From positions 186,001 to 250,000 of the forward strand of contig NZ_FXUF01000002.1 in the NCBI RefSeq assembly GCF_900182905.1: a stretch of DNA of 64,000 nt, written 5' to 3'. The position numbers and the translations under genes were made by a program. Positions within the stretch are counted from its first letter, which is position 1. Each line of letters starts with the position of its first letter. This DNA comes from Anoxynatronum buryatiense (GTDB lineage Bacteria; Bacillota; Clostridia; Peptostreptococcales; Tindalliaceae). Below, piece after piece: positions 45,456 to 52,730 of the stretch. The notes under the pieces are model-generated. The model had not been told where the DNA came from, made no database searches, and was given only the letters and a program-made list of their open reading frames with translations.

Positions 45456-45484
45456 TTGACATGATCTGTTAGAATTGATATGGT
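45456..45484 (+). promoter_or_regulatory. Promoter of the cyclodeaminase gene
   Basis: TTGACA (45456-45461), 17-base spacer, weak -10 TATGGT (45479-45484). The gene thus appears to be an independent unit. Confidence 0.5.
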
Positions 45485-45517
45485 GAAAAAAGCCTACATA
45501 TGGAGAGGAGAAGTCAT

Positions 45518-46144
45518 ATGAAACTAACCGAACTGAAAACAAAAGAATTTGTCAGCACGCTGGCATCAGATGCACCTGCACCAGGCGGCGGAAGCGCTTC
45601 AGCATTGTTTGGAGCTCTGGGAACTGCCTTGGTATCAATGGTGGCAAACCTGACAACGGGCAAAGAAAAATACGCCGCCTATGAAGACCGCATGAAGGAA
45701 GTATTAAAAGAAACAGAAGGGTTAATGGAATCCTTCAATAATCTAATTGAGAAAGATACCGAAGTGTATAATGCAGTGGGTGATGTGCTGACCATGCCTA
45801 AAACGACAGATGAAGAAAAGGCAAAGCGAAAAGAAGCCATGCAGCAGGCTCTGAAAGAAGCAACCATTGTTCCTTACACCATGATGGAGGAAGCCGCAAA
45901 AGTGCTGGTGGTGCTTCAAAAGGCTATGGGTCATTCAAACCCCAATGCAGTGAGTGATCTGGGAGTCGGTGCGCTTGGTCTGAAAGCGGCCATGCAGGGA
46001 GCCTGGCTTAATGTGAAAATTAATCTGGGCAGCATTAAAGATGAAGCCTTTGTCAGTGAGTATCGGGCCAAGGGAGAAAAGCTGCTGGCGGATAACCTGG
46101 CGCTGGCTGACAGTCTCTACCAGGAAGTGGAAAAACAGCTTTAA
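45518..46144 (+). CDS. Formimidoyl-tetrahydrofolate cyclodeaminase (cyclodeaminase/cyclohydrolase family)
   Basis: A 208-residue helical protein homologous to the C-terminal half of FTCD, with the motif DAPAPGGGSASALFGALG near residue 22. It converts 5-formimino-THF to 5,10-methenyl-THF and NH3, or hydrolyses methenyl-THF as FchA of purinolytic clostridia. The start is ATG 45518 after GAGGAG. It completes the formimino step begun by the transferase at 2186-3094, although it lies 42 kb away. This spatial separation from the BMC operon suggests a general cytosolic folate role. Confidence 0.88.
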   Translation: MKLTELKTKEFVSTLASDAPAPGGGSASALFGALGTALVSMVANLTTGKEKYAAYEDRMKEVLKETEGLMESFNNLIEKDTEVYNAVGDVLTMPKTTDEEKAKRKEAMQQALKEATIVPYTMMEEAAKVLVVLQKAMGHSNPNAVSDLGVGALGLKAAMQGAWLNVKINLGSIKDEAFVSEYRAKGEKLLADNLALADSLYQEVEKQL

Positions 46145-46191
46145 AGTTCTTTTTGTCTCTTCAACAATCTTTCAATCCAGTCAACAACCAC

Positions 46192-46240
46192 CGGCATGCC
46201 AGCATTCTCACATAAGAAGAATGCTGACGTGCCGTTTTTT
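46192..46240 (+). terminator. Intrinsic terminator after the cyclodeaminase
   Basis: CGGCATG and AGCATTCT (46192-46208) pair with AGAATGCT and CGTGCCG (46218-46234), separated by a small internal loop, followed by six T. Confidence 0.8.
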
Positions 46241-46285
46241 GTGGCAGGAACACGGCTTTTATACACATTATTCACTCAGGTGATT

Positions 46286-46906
46286 TTAAAGCTTGTGCCG
46301 GTGAATGAGCGTCATTTTATGGGGCCTATGAGCCACGCCCCCAATGAAAATGTCCCTGTAGACCGGATAAAGCTCCATTTGTTCAAATCCTGTTGCGGCA
46401 ATGGCATCCAGGGTCTCTCTGTTGAGATGACATTGATTGGCCATGCGCTTCCAAAGAGGTGTCAACCGTTGAAAAACATTTTTAAGCCGCTGGTTTTCAG
46501 GCAGCACATGCTCAATAAAAATGAATCGGCCGCCAGGTTTTAACACACGAAAGATTTCAGCAAGGCTGCCCATGACATCGGTGACTGAGCAGAGCACCAG
46601 CGAAACGACAACAAAATCATAAGACTCATCGGGGAAGGGCAACGCTTCGGCCTGCCCTTCCACAAAGCGCAGCGGCAGGTGGTCGGGGTAATGGTGACGG
46701 CGTACTTTTTCGCCAATGGTCAGGTCGAGAAGATCAAGATGATCAATATACTCGTAACGGTAGTAGGGCAAATTGGCACCAGTACCCACACCAATTTCCA
46801 GCACCATCCCTCTGGGGCGGACCATCAAAGACCGCCGAACTTTTTCAAGCAGCCTTTTTTCCAGTGGACGCATCAGTAAATCATAAAATGAATCACCTGC
46901 AGACAT
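46286..46906 (-). CDS. Class I SAM-dependent methyltransferase
   Basis: A 206-residue methyltransferase with motif I LEIGVGTGANLPYY (about residue 37), the acidic motif near LDLLD, and VLKPGGRFIFIEH. It resembles the UbiE/phospholipid N-methyltransferase group, but the substrate cannot be inferred. The start is ATG 46906, 6 bases after GAGGTG; GTG 46915 overlaps that site. Confidence 0.85.
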   Translation of the reverse strand: MSAGDSFYDLLMRPLEKRLLEKVRRSLMVRPRGMVLEIGVGTGANLPYYRYEYIDHLDLLDLTIGEKVRRHHYPDHLPLRFVEGQAEALPFPDESYDFVVVSLVLCSVTDVMGSLAEIFRVLKPGGRFIFIEHVLPENQRLKNVFQRLTPLWKRMANQCHLNRETLDAIAATGFEQMELYPVYRDIFIGGVAHRPHKMTLIHRHKL

Positions 46907-47087
46907 GGGGAACACCTCGTTTCAACATGTGTGATCAGTTCGTTTGTTCCGGTAATAGATACCCCAAAATCAAATAAACAAAGCCCTCTCAAAAAATCGC
47001 CGGGACCAGACAGGGGTTCTTGGATACGCCCATTGAATGACAAAAGTACCACGCATCACTGGCAATCGTGGTATGGGAACGTTAAGT

Positions 47088-47098
47088 CATGGTATAAT
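47088..47098 (+). promoter_or_regulatory. Extended -10 promoter of the XRE regulator
   Basis: TGG-TATAAT (47090-47098) is a good extended -10 element; no convincing -35 box lies upstream. Confidence 0.5.
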
Positions 47099-47168
47099 GA
47101 GTGGTCAGGGAAAAATGATTCTTTGTGGAAAGCAAAGAAAAAGATGATGGCTGAAAGGAAGTGAATGG

Positions 47169-47879
47169 ATGAATCCAATCGCAGAAGCCATTCGAAAAGC
47201 GCGGTTGCGTGCCGGGATGAGTGAAAAAATGCTGGCAAAAAAATGTGGCTTGGCTGAAAACTATATTAAACAGGTGGAGTCGGGCAGGAAAGTGATTCAG
47301 GAACAGGCAGCCCAGCGTATTTTACAGGTGTTGGGAGAAGAGACGGATGTATTGCAGCAGGGGTCCCATCTTCGTCGGGACTCTGGGGAGAACGAGGGTG
47401 ACCGAGAAACAGAAAACAATCAATCAACCAGAAAGCAGGCGGTGAAACGAGATGCCCCCCTTTCCATCGAACCCAATGATCAGTGGACGGATGCCCTGGC
47501 CCATATCATCAGGCGTTTCCCGGTTGAAAATCTGGCAACGGGGAAAATAGTGGCGCATAAAGAACTGCCGGTATTGGGCAAAAAAATAGAGGGAGTTCCC
47601 TGGGAGAAAATTCGCTTTTTTCAGGTGGCAGATGGTCAGTTGCAGTCATTGCGAATTTATAAGGATGATCTGGTAATGGTCTGTGAAACAACTGAAATCA
47701 TCAATGGCAAAATCTACGTCATCGAAGTGAATGGTCAAAAAATGATTCGAAAACTTTCGAAAGATCATCAGAAAAAAATCCTGTTATCCACCGGAAGTCC
47801 AGGGGAAGTGCCCACCGCTGTCACTGAGAAGCAGTTAAAGTTGATTGGCCGTTGTGTCGGCGTTGAATTCAGAGTCTGA
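47169..47879 (+). CDS. XRE-type regulator with degenerate S24/LexA-like C-terminal domain
   Basis: A 236-residue protein. Residues 3-58 form an XRE helix-turn-helix (IRKARLRAGMSEKMLAKKCG). After a charged linker, residues about 110-236 resemble the S24 peptidase fold of CI/LexA repressors (YKDDLVMVCETTEIINGKIYVIEVNGQ split in the middle). The usual catalytic G-x-SM is replaced by GQLQSL and the catalytic lysine position reads MIRKL, so self-cleavage is unlikely. The domain may serve for dimerisation. Target unknown. It converges directly on the tupC-like gene. Confidence 0.8.
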   Translation: MNPIAEAIRKARLRAGMSEKMLAKKCGLAENYIKQVESGRKVIQEQAAQRILQVLGEETDVLQQGSHLRRDSGENEGDRETENNQSTRKQAVKRDAPLSIEPNDQWTDALAHIIRRFPVENLATGKIVAHKELPVLGKKIEGVPWEKIRFFQVADGQLQSLRIYKDDLVMVCETTEIINGKIYVIEVNGQKMIRKLSKDHQKKILLSTGSPGEVPTAVTEKQLKLIGRCVGVEFRV

Positions 47880-48587
47880 CTAAATTAATCCCTGCTGGAT
47901 AAAGGAATGTACCAAAGGGTGTGCATGACCGCCAAAGACCTTTTCAAGGGGGCCGGCATCCTGCAGGGTACCTTCATGCAAAAAGGCTACCTGATCACAC
48001 ATGCGTTTTGTCTGTTGCAGGTTATGGGTGACCATTAACACCGTGGGGCGATAGGTTTCGTAGTGGATGCGAATCTGTTTTTCAAGAAGCAGAATGGAGG
48101 TGGGGTCGATATTGGCAGTGGGCTCATCCAGCATGATCAACCGGGGTTTGAAAACAAGGGCCCTGGCCAAAGCTACTTTTTGAGCCTCGCCACCTGAAAG
48201 TGTCCAGGCTTTTTGATCCCGTAAATGTTCAATTTGAAAGCGTGTCAGCATTTCCTCCACTTGTTCCTTCAGCTGCCGTGAGGAAACATGGCGCAGTTGC
48301 AATGGGTATGCTATGTTTTGAAAAACAGAAGTGCGCAACAGGTAAGGCTTTTGGAAAACCAAAGTCATATCAAGAAGCAATCGGTCATTCAGAGGCAGAC
48401 CATCATATAAGATCCGACTCTGACAGGGGGCTGTCAGGGAAGAAATGATTTTCAGAAGGGTGCTTTTTCCGGATCCGTTAGGGCCAATGATTCCCCAAAA
48501 ACAGCCACTGTCAATCTCCAACCGGGAGATATCCAGCACCTTTTTTTCATCATAGCTTTTGGTAAGGTGTTCGATGAAAAGATGCAT
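47880..48587 (-). CDS. tupC: Tungstate/molybdate ABC transporter ATPase (TupC-like)
   Basis: A 235-residue ATPase with Walker A GPNGSGKST, signature TLSGGEAQK and Walker B RLIMLDEPTANID. The next gene upstream on the same strand is a TupB-like permease, separated by one base. The complex would import the oxyanion for molybdenum or tungsten cofactors, which this organism needs for the hydroxylase at 14.9-18.5 kb. The stop is adjacent to the convergent XRE gene. Confidence 0.82.
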   Translation of the reverse strand: MHLFIEHLTKSYDEKKVLDISRLEIDSGCFWGIIGPNGSGKSTLLKIISSLTAPCQSRILYDGLPLNDRLLLDMTLVFQKPYLLRTSVFQNIAYPLQLRHVSSRQLKEQVEEMLTRFQIEHLRDQKAWTLSGGEAQKVALARALVFKPRLIMLDEPTANIDPTSILLLEKQIRIHYETYRPTVLMVTHNLQQTKRMCDQVAFLHEGTLQDAGPLEKVFGGHAHPLVHSFIQQGLI

Positions 48588-48588
48588 G

Positions 48589-49278
48589 TTATCGCTCCTG
48601 TTGCCAATGATACAGCAGTGAATTGATGATGAAAGAAATCAGTAGCAGCACAATGCCGGTGGCAATGGCCAGTGAATATTCTCCCATGTTGCGAAGCATG
48701 GCAATGGTGGTGGTCATGACCCGGGTGTGCCCCCGAATATTTCCGCCCACCACCATGACGGCCCCCACTTCAGAAATGGCCCGGCCATATCCGGTGACAA
48801 CAGCCGACATGATATTGATGCGTAACTCTCGAATGAGCAGCCAGAGCGTTTGAGAAGGGGAGGCCCCCAAGGTTTTGGCGAGGTCTCTGATCTCGCTGCC
48901 CCTTTCTTTGGTGCCATTAAAAACAACACCGGTGATGATGGGTGTTACCAGGCAGAACTGGGCAATGATCATGGCAGTGGGGGTAAAGTTGAGGCGAAAT
49001 CGCCCCAAGGGGCCGCTGCGAAGCAGTAACAGAAAAATAACAAGCCCAATGACCACCGGCGGCATACTCATCAGTGTATAGATCAATCGAACCAGCATTT
49101 TTTTGCCAGGAAATTCTTTGATTCCGATGGTGAGGCCAAAGGGGATTGCCACAATGCCTGCCAGGAAAGTGGCTGTCAGGGAAACAAAGAGAGACAGGCC
49201 GACAATTTCAAGGAATTCCGGGTCCATGCTGATGAGCAGATGAACGGCATCCCGGGTTCCCTGTAAGAGATTATCCAT
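48589..49278 (-). CDS. tupB: Tungstate/molybdate ABC transporter permease (TupB-like)
   Basis: A 229-residue membrane protein with five or six membrane segments and the family sequence GYGRAISEVGAVMVVGGNIRG followed by TRVMTTTIAML. The EAA-like loop is DLAKTLGASPSQTLWLLI. No binding protein (TupA) is found on either side, so it must be encoded elsewhere or the operon is partial. A probable cofactor riboswitch lies in its leader. Confidence 0.85.
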   Translation of the reverse strand: MDNLLQGTRDAVHLLISMDPEFLEIVGLSLFVSLTATFLAGIVAIPFGLTIGIKEFPGKKMLVRLIYTLMSMPPVVIGLVIFLLLLRSGPLGRFRLNFTPTAMIIAQFCLVTPIITGVVFNGTKERGSEIRDLAKTLGASPSQTLWLLIRELRINIMSAVVTGYGRAISEVGAVMVVGGNIRGHTRVMTTTIAMLRNMGEYSLAIATGIVLLLISFIINSLLYHWQQER

Positions 49279-49330
49279 TAGTACGCCCCTTTGTCAAAGT
49301 AATAAACTGCGTGGAATCATGAAACAAAAA

Positions 49331-49364
49331 AACTCCCTCGAGCTGAAAATGCAGAAAGGGAGTT
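49331..49364 (-). terminator. Intrinsic terminator in the tupB leader (riboswitch platform)
   Basis: On the minus strand AACTCCCT (49364-49357) pairs with AGGGAGTT (49338-49331) and is followed by TTTTT. It stands between the aptamer and the gene, as in an OFF-type riboswitch. Confidence 0.78.
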
Positions 49365-49367
49365 TTG

Positions 49368-49495
49368 GTGACTTTTCGGCTCCTTTCCACAGTGGGAGGC
49401 ATCGCTGTTTCCGGCAATACCTTAATGGTTTTTGGTCATGGCGCTGTGCGCGGTAGACGCAAAAACTCGGAGACTTAAGCATTGGTCAGTGATAA
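49368..49495 (-). ncRNA. Probable Moco/Tuco riboswitch aptamer
   Basis: The leader read on the minus strand contains GCCTCCC, GGAAAGGAGCCGAAAAG and CATGACC segments that recall the molybdenum-cofactor RNA motif. It sits between a strong promoter and a terminator ahead of a tungstate/molybdate transporter, the usual place for this element. I recognise it from partial sequence memory and context; a covariance search is needed to confirm the folding. Confidence 0.6.
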
Positions 49496-49507
49496 CGCTT
49501 ACTGCTG

Positions 49508-49536
49508 ATTATACCGAAGGCGTGGCGGCTTGTCAA
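49508..49536 (-). promoter_or_regulatory. Sigma-A promoter of the tupBC leader
   Basis: On the minus strand TTGACA (49536-49531), 17-base spacer, TATAAT (49513-49508): both consensus boxes at ideal spacing. The rest of the 49279-49676 gap is riboswitch leader plus the short upstream region of the divergent kinase gene. Confidence 0.88.
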
Positions 49537-49676
49537 CGATCATACGGTACACCCGGCGGCATGATACCATTGATTTCAGGGGAAGGCAGATCGACCAGAA
49601 GGTAACTTTGTGATAAAATGAATCAAACCGCCGGAAAAGCACCGGACCGGATTACCGGAAGGATGATGGGGTTCGT

Positions 49677-51311
49677 ATGAAAAAGCATAACCAGCGCAGG
49701 AAAATCAGCCTGCAGGCTAAAATCATGTTCTTTTCTGCTTTTATTGTGACGATGAGTGTTCTAAGTGTCAGTTATGGGTTTCTTAAGACCATGGAGGCCA
49801 GCCTGCTAAAAGAAGTGGAAAGCAATGTTCTCAATACAGCCCGCATTGTTGCCCGCATGCCCACGGTGATTGACGCATTTGAAACAGCACACCCCGAAGA
49901 AATCATCGATCCGCTTATGAAAGTGATACGAAACAGCAGCCGTGATGTTCAGTTCATCACGGTCACTGATATTGAAGGAATTCGCTATTCTCATCCCAAC
50001 CCGGAACAGCTTCTCAAGCCTTTCGCCGGCGGCGATGAAGGACCCGTGTTGCAGGAAGGAATCGAATATATTTCAGTGGCGCAGGGAACGCTGGGAATTT
50101 CCACCAGGGCGCTGACTCCCATCATCCATCCTGAGGGCCATCGCCTTGGCATGGTGGCGGTTGGCACACTGAATCGCAACATCGAACAGGCGACGGCAGA
50201 ATTACGATGGCAGGTTTATCGTTTTGCACTATTTGGATTAGTATTGGGCCACTTGGGCTCGATTTGGATGGCAAAGCACCTGAAGAAAATTCTGCTGGGG
50301 TTGGAACCTTATGAAATATCAAAGCTGTTGAAGGAGCGTAACGGCATTCTGAAAGCCATTAAAGAAGGGGTAATGGCCATTGATGCGGACGGAAATGTTT
50401 CCATGATCAATGAAGCGGCGCGTACGATGCTGAGTATCTCTCCGGATAAACGGGAAGGGATGCACATCAGTGAAATTTTGCCTGAATCCAAGATGCCCCG
50501 GGTACTGAAGACCGGACAGGCAGAGTTTGATATTCAGGACGTCATGAACAGTGTTCCCATCATGGTCAACCGCATTCCCATCACAAACGGCAACAATGAA
50601 ATTGTGGGTGTGATATCCAGCTTTCGTCTCCAGGATGAACTGACCACTCTGGCAGAACAGCTCACAGGTGCCCGGATGCTGGTGGATTCGCTGCGTGCCA
50701 ACACCCATGAATTCATGAGCAAGATGCATGTGCTGTTGGGCTTGCTGCAGCTACAGAATTACGATCTTGCCGAGAAATATATACTGGAAGAGACAGAAAG
50801 TCAGCAACAGATCACCAGTCAGGTCATTCGCCACATTAAAGAACCTGCCGTGGCAGCGCTGATCATCGGGCGGTTCAGTGCGGCGAGAGAGTCGGGGTTA
50901 ACCATGATGGTTGACCCTGCCAGTCATTTGTCGGTTCTGCAGGGCCGCATCAGCAGCAACGCATTGGTCACCATCATCGGCAACCTTCTGAATAATGCTT
51001 TTGACGCTCTGAATCAGCGGGAAAACGGGCAGGTGACACTGAGTATTCAGGAAACGGATCATGCCATCATGCTTCAGGTGGTGGACAATGGAGAAGGCAT
51101 GTCATGTGACATACAGGAAAAGATTTTTAGTCGGGGATTTTCCACCCGTGAAGGAGACAGGGGAACGGGTCTTTTTCTTGTCAATCAAGTGGTGGCGACA
51201 CTTCATGGAACCATTCGGGTTCAGTCGGAAACAGGAAATGGAACCACTTTTTGGGTGAGACTGCCCAAACAATGGCCTGCTGTCAGGGAAAATGAGGGGG
51301 AGGATCAATGA
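49677..51311 (+). CDS. DcuS/CitA-type sensor histidine kinase
   Basis: A 544-residue membrane kinase: membrane segments at about 15-36 and 180-200 flank an extracellular PDC domain, then a cytoplasmic PAS domain (about 220-325) and a kinase core of the citrate/C4-dicarboxylate family with H344 in NTHEFMSKMH and a HATPase domain (NLLNNAFDAL, DNGEGM, GTGLFLVNQVV). It senses small carboxylates in known members. It overlaps its response regulator by ATGA. No transporter is adjacent to hint at the ligand. Confidence 0.92.
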   Translation: MKKHNQRRKISLQAKIMFFSAFIVTMSVLSVSYGFLKTMEASLLKEVESNVLNTARIVARMPTVIDAFETAHPEEIIDPLMKVIRNSSRDVQFITVTDIEGIRYSHPNPEQLLKPFAGGDEGPVLQEGIEYISVAQGTLGISTRALTPIIHPEGHRLGMVAVGTLNRNIEQATAELRWQVYRFALFGLVLGHLGSIWMAKHLKKILLGLEPYEISKLLKERNGILKAIKEGVMAIDADGNVSMINEAARTMLSISPDKREGMHISEILPESKMPRVLKTGQAEFDIQDVMNSVPIMVNRIPITNGNNEIVGVISSFRLQDELTTLAEQLTGARMLVDSLRANTHEFMSKMHVLLGLLQLQNYDLAEKYILEETESQQQITSQVIRHIKEPAVAALIIGRFSAARESGLTMMVDPASHLSVLQGRISSNALVTIIGNLLNNAFDALNQRENGQVTLSIQETDHAIMLQVVDNGEGMSCDIQEKIFSRGFSTREGDRGTGLFLVNQVVATLHGTIRVQSETGNGTTFWVRLPKQWPAVRENEGEDQ

Positions 51312-51988
51312 TTCGAGTCATGATTGTTGAAGACGATCCAATGGTGGCAGAAATCAATCACCGGTATGTCAGTTCTGTAGAGGGTTTTCAGGTTGCAGCC
51401 ATCGCCCGAAACGGAGAACAGGCGATGGAAATGCTTGAAAAAGAAACCGTTGATCTCATGATACTTGATATTTACATGCCCCGAAGTAATGGGCTTCAGC
51501 TTTTGAAAAAGATCAGAAATCAAAGCTGGACCATCGACGTGATACTTGTTACAGCCTCTCAGGATCCTGCTCATATTGGCGAGGTGCTGAAACTGGGTGC
51601 CTTTGACTATCTTGTCAAACCCTTCGAATTTAAGCGGCTGAAACAGGCGTTGGAAAATTACCGGTTACGAAAAAAAACACTGGAGAATACCCGACTGGTT
51701 TCACAGAATGATATCGATCGTCTGATCATTTCCCGGTCAGAGACAGAACTGGAAACGAACTACGAAAAAGGGATTCATCCCAAAACACTGGCAACCATAA
51801 AAGAACACCTTCTAAACCGGCGGCAGCCAGTGGATGCCACCCAGGTAGCTGACGATATTGGTGTTGCCCGTGTGACAGCCAGGCGTTACCTGGAGTACCT
51901 GGTGAAAACAGGCTTTCTTGAGCTGGATGTTCGCTATGATACGGGAGGTCGGCCGCGACACCTGTATCATCTTAGTGCATCCCAATGA
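51308..51988 (+). CDS. DcuR/CitB-type response regulator
   Basis: A 226-residue regulator with a receiver domain (acidic D9 and D10, phospho-acceptor D54, K in YLVKP) and a C-terminal helix-turn-helix of the CitB group (QVADDIGVARVTARRYLEYLV, about residues 179-200). It is the partner of the overlapping kinase. Confidence 0.93.
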   Translation: MIRVMIVEDDPMVAEINHRYVSSVEGFQVAAIARNGEQAMEMLEKETVDLMILDIYMPRSNGLQLLKKIRNQSWTIDVILVTASQDPAHIGEVLKLGAFDYLVKPFEFKRLKQALENYRLRKKTLENTRLVSQNDIDRLIISRSETELETNYEKGIHPKTLATIKEHLLNRRQPVDATQVADDIGVARVTARRYLEYLVKTGFLELDVRYDTGGRPRHLYHLSASQ

Positions 51989-52145
51989 TCGGCACATCAA
52001 GCATACCGTCAACAGCGTATCTGTACCATCGGTGATTGACCCGGGACACCTGTTTACCGGCAGATGAACAGATACTGAAAAGTGGTCTGCCCTTTAATAG
52101 ATGATCCGGGGAGTAAAGCTGCCTGCAGCGGATGTGAAGTGGATC

Positions 52146-52191
52146 AAAAAAAGCGTCTGTTCCGAACGTGTTTGGATCAGACGTTTTTTTT
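52146..52191 (+). terminator. Intrinsic terminator after the two-component system
   Basis: GCGTCTG (52153-52159) pairs with CAGACG (52178-52183), flanked by A- and T-runs with eight T at the end. The remainder of the 51989-52310 gap holds the promoter and operator of the next operon. Confidence 0.8.
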
Positions 52192-52231
52192 GTGCGTGTT
52201 TTCATTTGACGAGTATCAGAGAAAAGAAATC

Positions 52232-52261
52232 TTGACAACAGGGCAGTGAAAGGTGTATCAT
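52232..52261 (+). promoter_or_regulatory. Promoter of the metal-resistance operon
   Basis: TTGACA (52232-52237), 18-base spacer, TATCAT (52256-52261). Confidence 0.75.
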
Positions 52262-52271
52262 TAAATAAAAC

Positions 52272-52291
52272 ATATGAGCAAGTATTCATAT
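52272..52291 (+). promoter_or_regulatory. ArsR/SmtB-type operator
   Basis: ATATGA, 8 bases, TCATAT: an inverted repeat close to the known 12-2-12 operator of CadC/SmtB regulators (ATATGAACAAATATTCATAT type). It lies between the -10 box and the ribosome binding site, so the regulator would block transcription. Confidence 0.78.
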
Positions 52292-52310
52292 ATCAAGGAG
52301 GCGAAGTTAT

Positions 52311-52730
52311 ATGATGAGTGATAACATTGATAAAGACCGTTGTGGCTGCAATATCATTCATGAAGAAGCGGTAAGTGAAGTTGAAGATCAGATGATTGCC
52401 GATGAACATGCACAGGAAATGGCCGTGTTTTTTAAAGTTTTCGGTGATGCCACCCGTTTAAAAATTTTGTATGCTCTGAATCTGAAAGAGTTGTGTGTCT
52501 GTGATCTCTCCATCGTTCTGGGAATGACCCAGTCGGCCATCTCTCACCAGCTGAAAATGCTGAGAACGAATCGCGTTGTTAAGTCGCGCAAGGAAGGAAA
52601 AGTTGTGTACTATTCCATGGATGATGATCACATTCGACGAATTTTTGACCAGGGACTGTCTCATCTAAGCCACCTTGATGACCGCACTCTACCAAAGGAG
52701 ATGACCTCAGATGAATTCACATCCGTATGA
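52311..52730 (+). CDS. cadC: CadC/SmtB-type metal-responsive repressor
   Basis: A 139-residue ArsR-family regulator with the ELCVCDL metal motif in the DNA-recognition region (C62, C64) and N-terminal C11 and C13, the ligand set of Cd/Pb/Zn-sensing CadC. The helix-turn-helix is GMTQSAISHQLKMLR. The C-terminal helix also has Asp/His residues (DDDHIRRIFD) usable as a zinc site. GGAGG is 9 bases upstream. It controls the following ATPase gene, which it overlaps by 20 bases. Confidence 0.9.
   Translation: MMSDNIDKDRCGCNIIHEEAVSEVEDQMIADEHAQEMAVFFKVFGDATRLKILYALNLKELCVCDLSIVLGMTQSAISHQLKMLRTNRVVKSRKEGKVVYYSMDDDHIRRIFDQGLSHLSHLDDRTLPKEMTSDEFTSV

Noticed and set aside
47169-47879. LexA or prophage CI repressor
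   Set aside because: The catalytic serine and lysine positions are not conserved and no phage genes are nearby.
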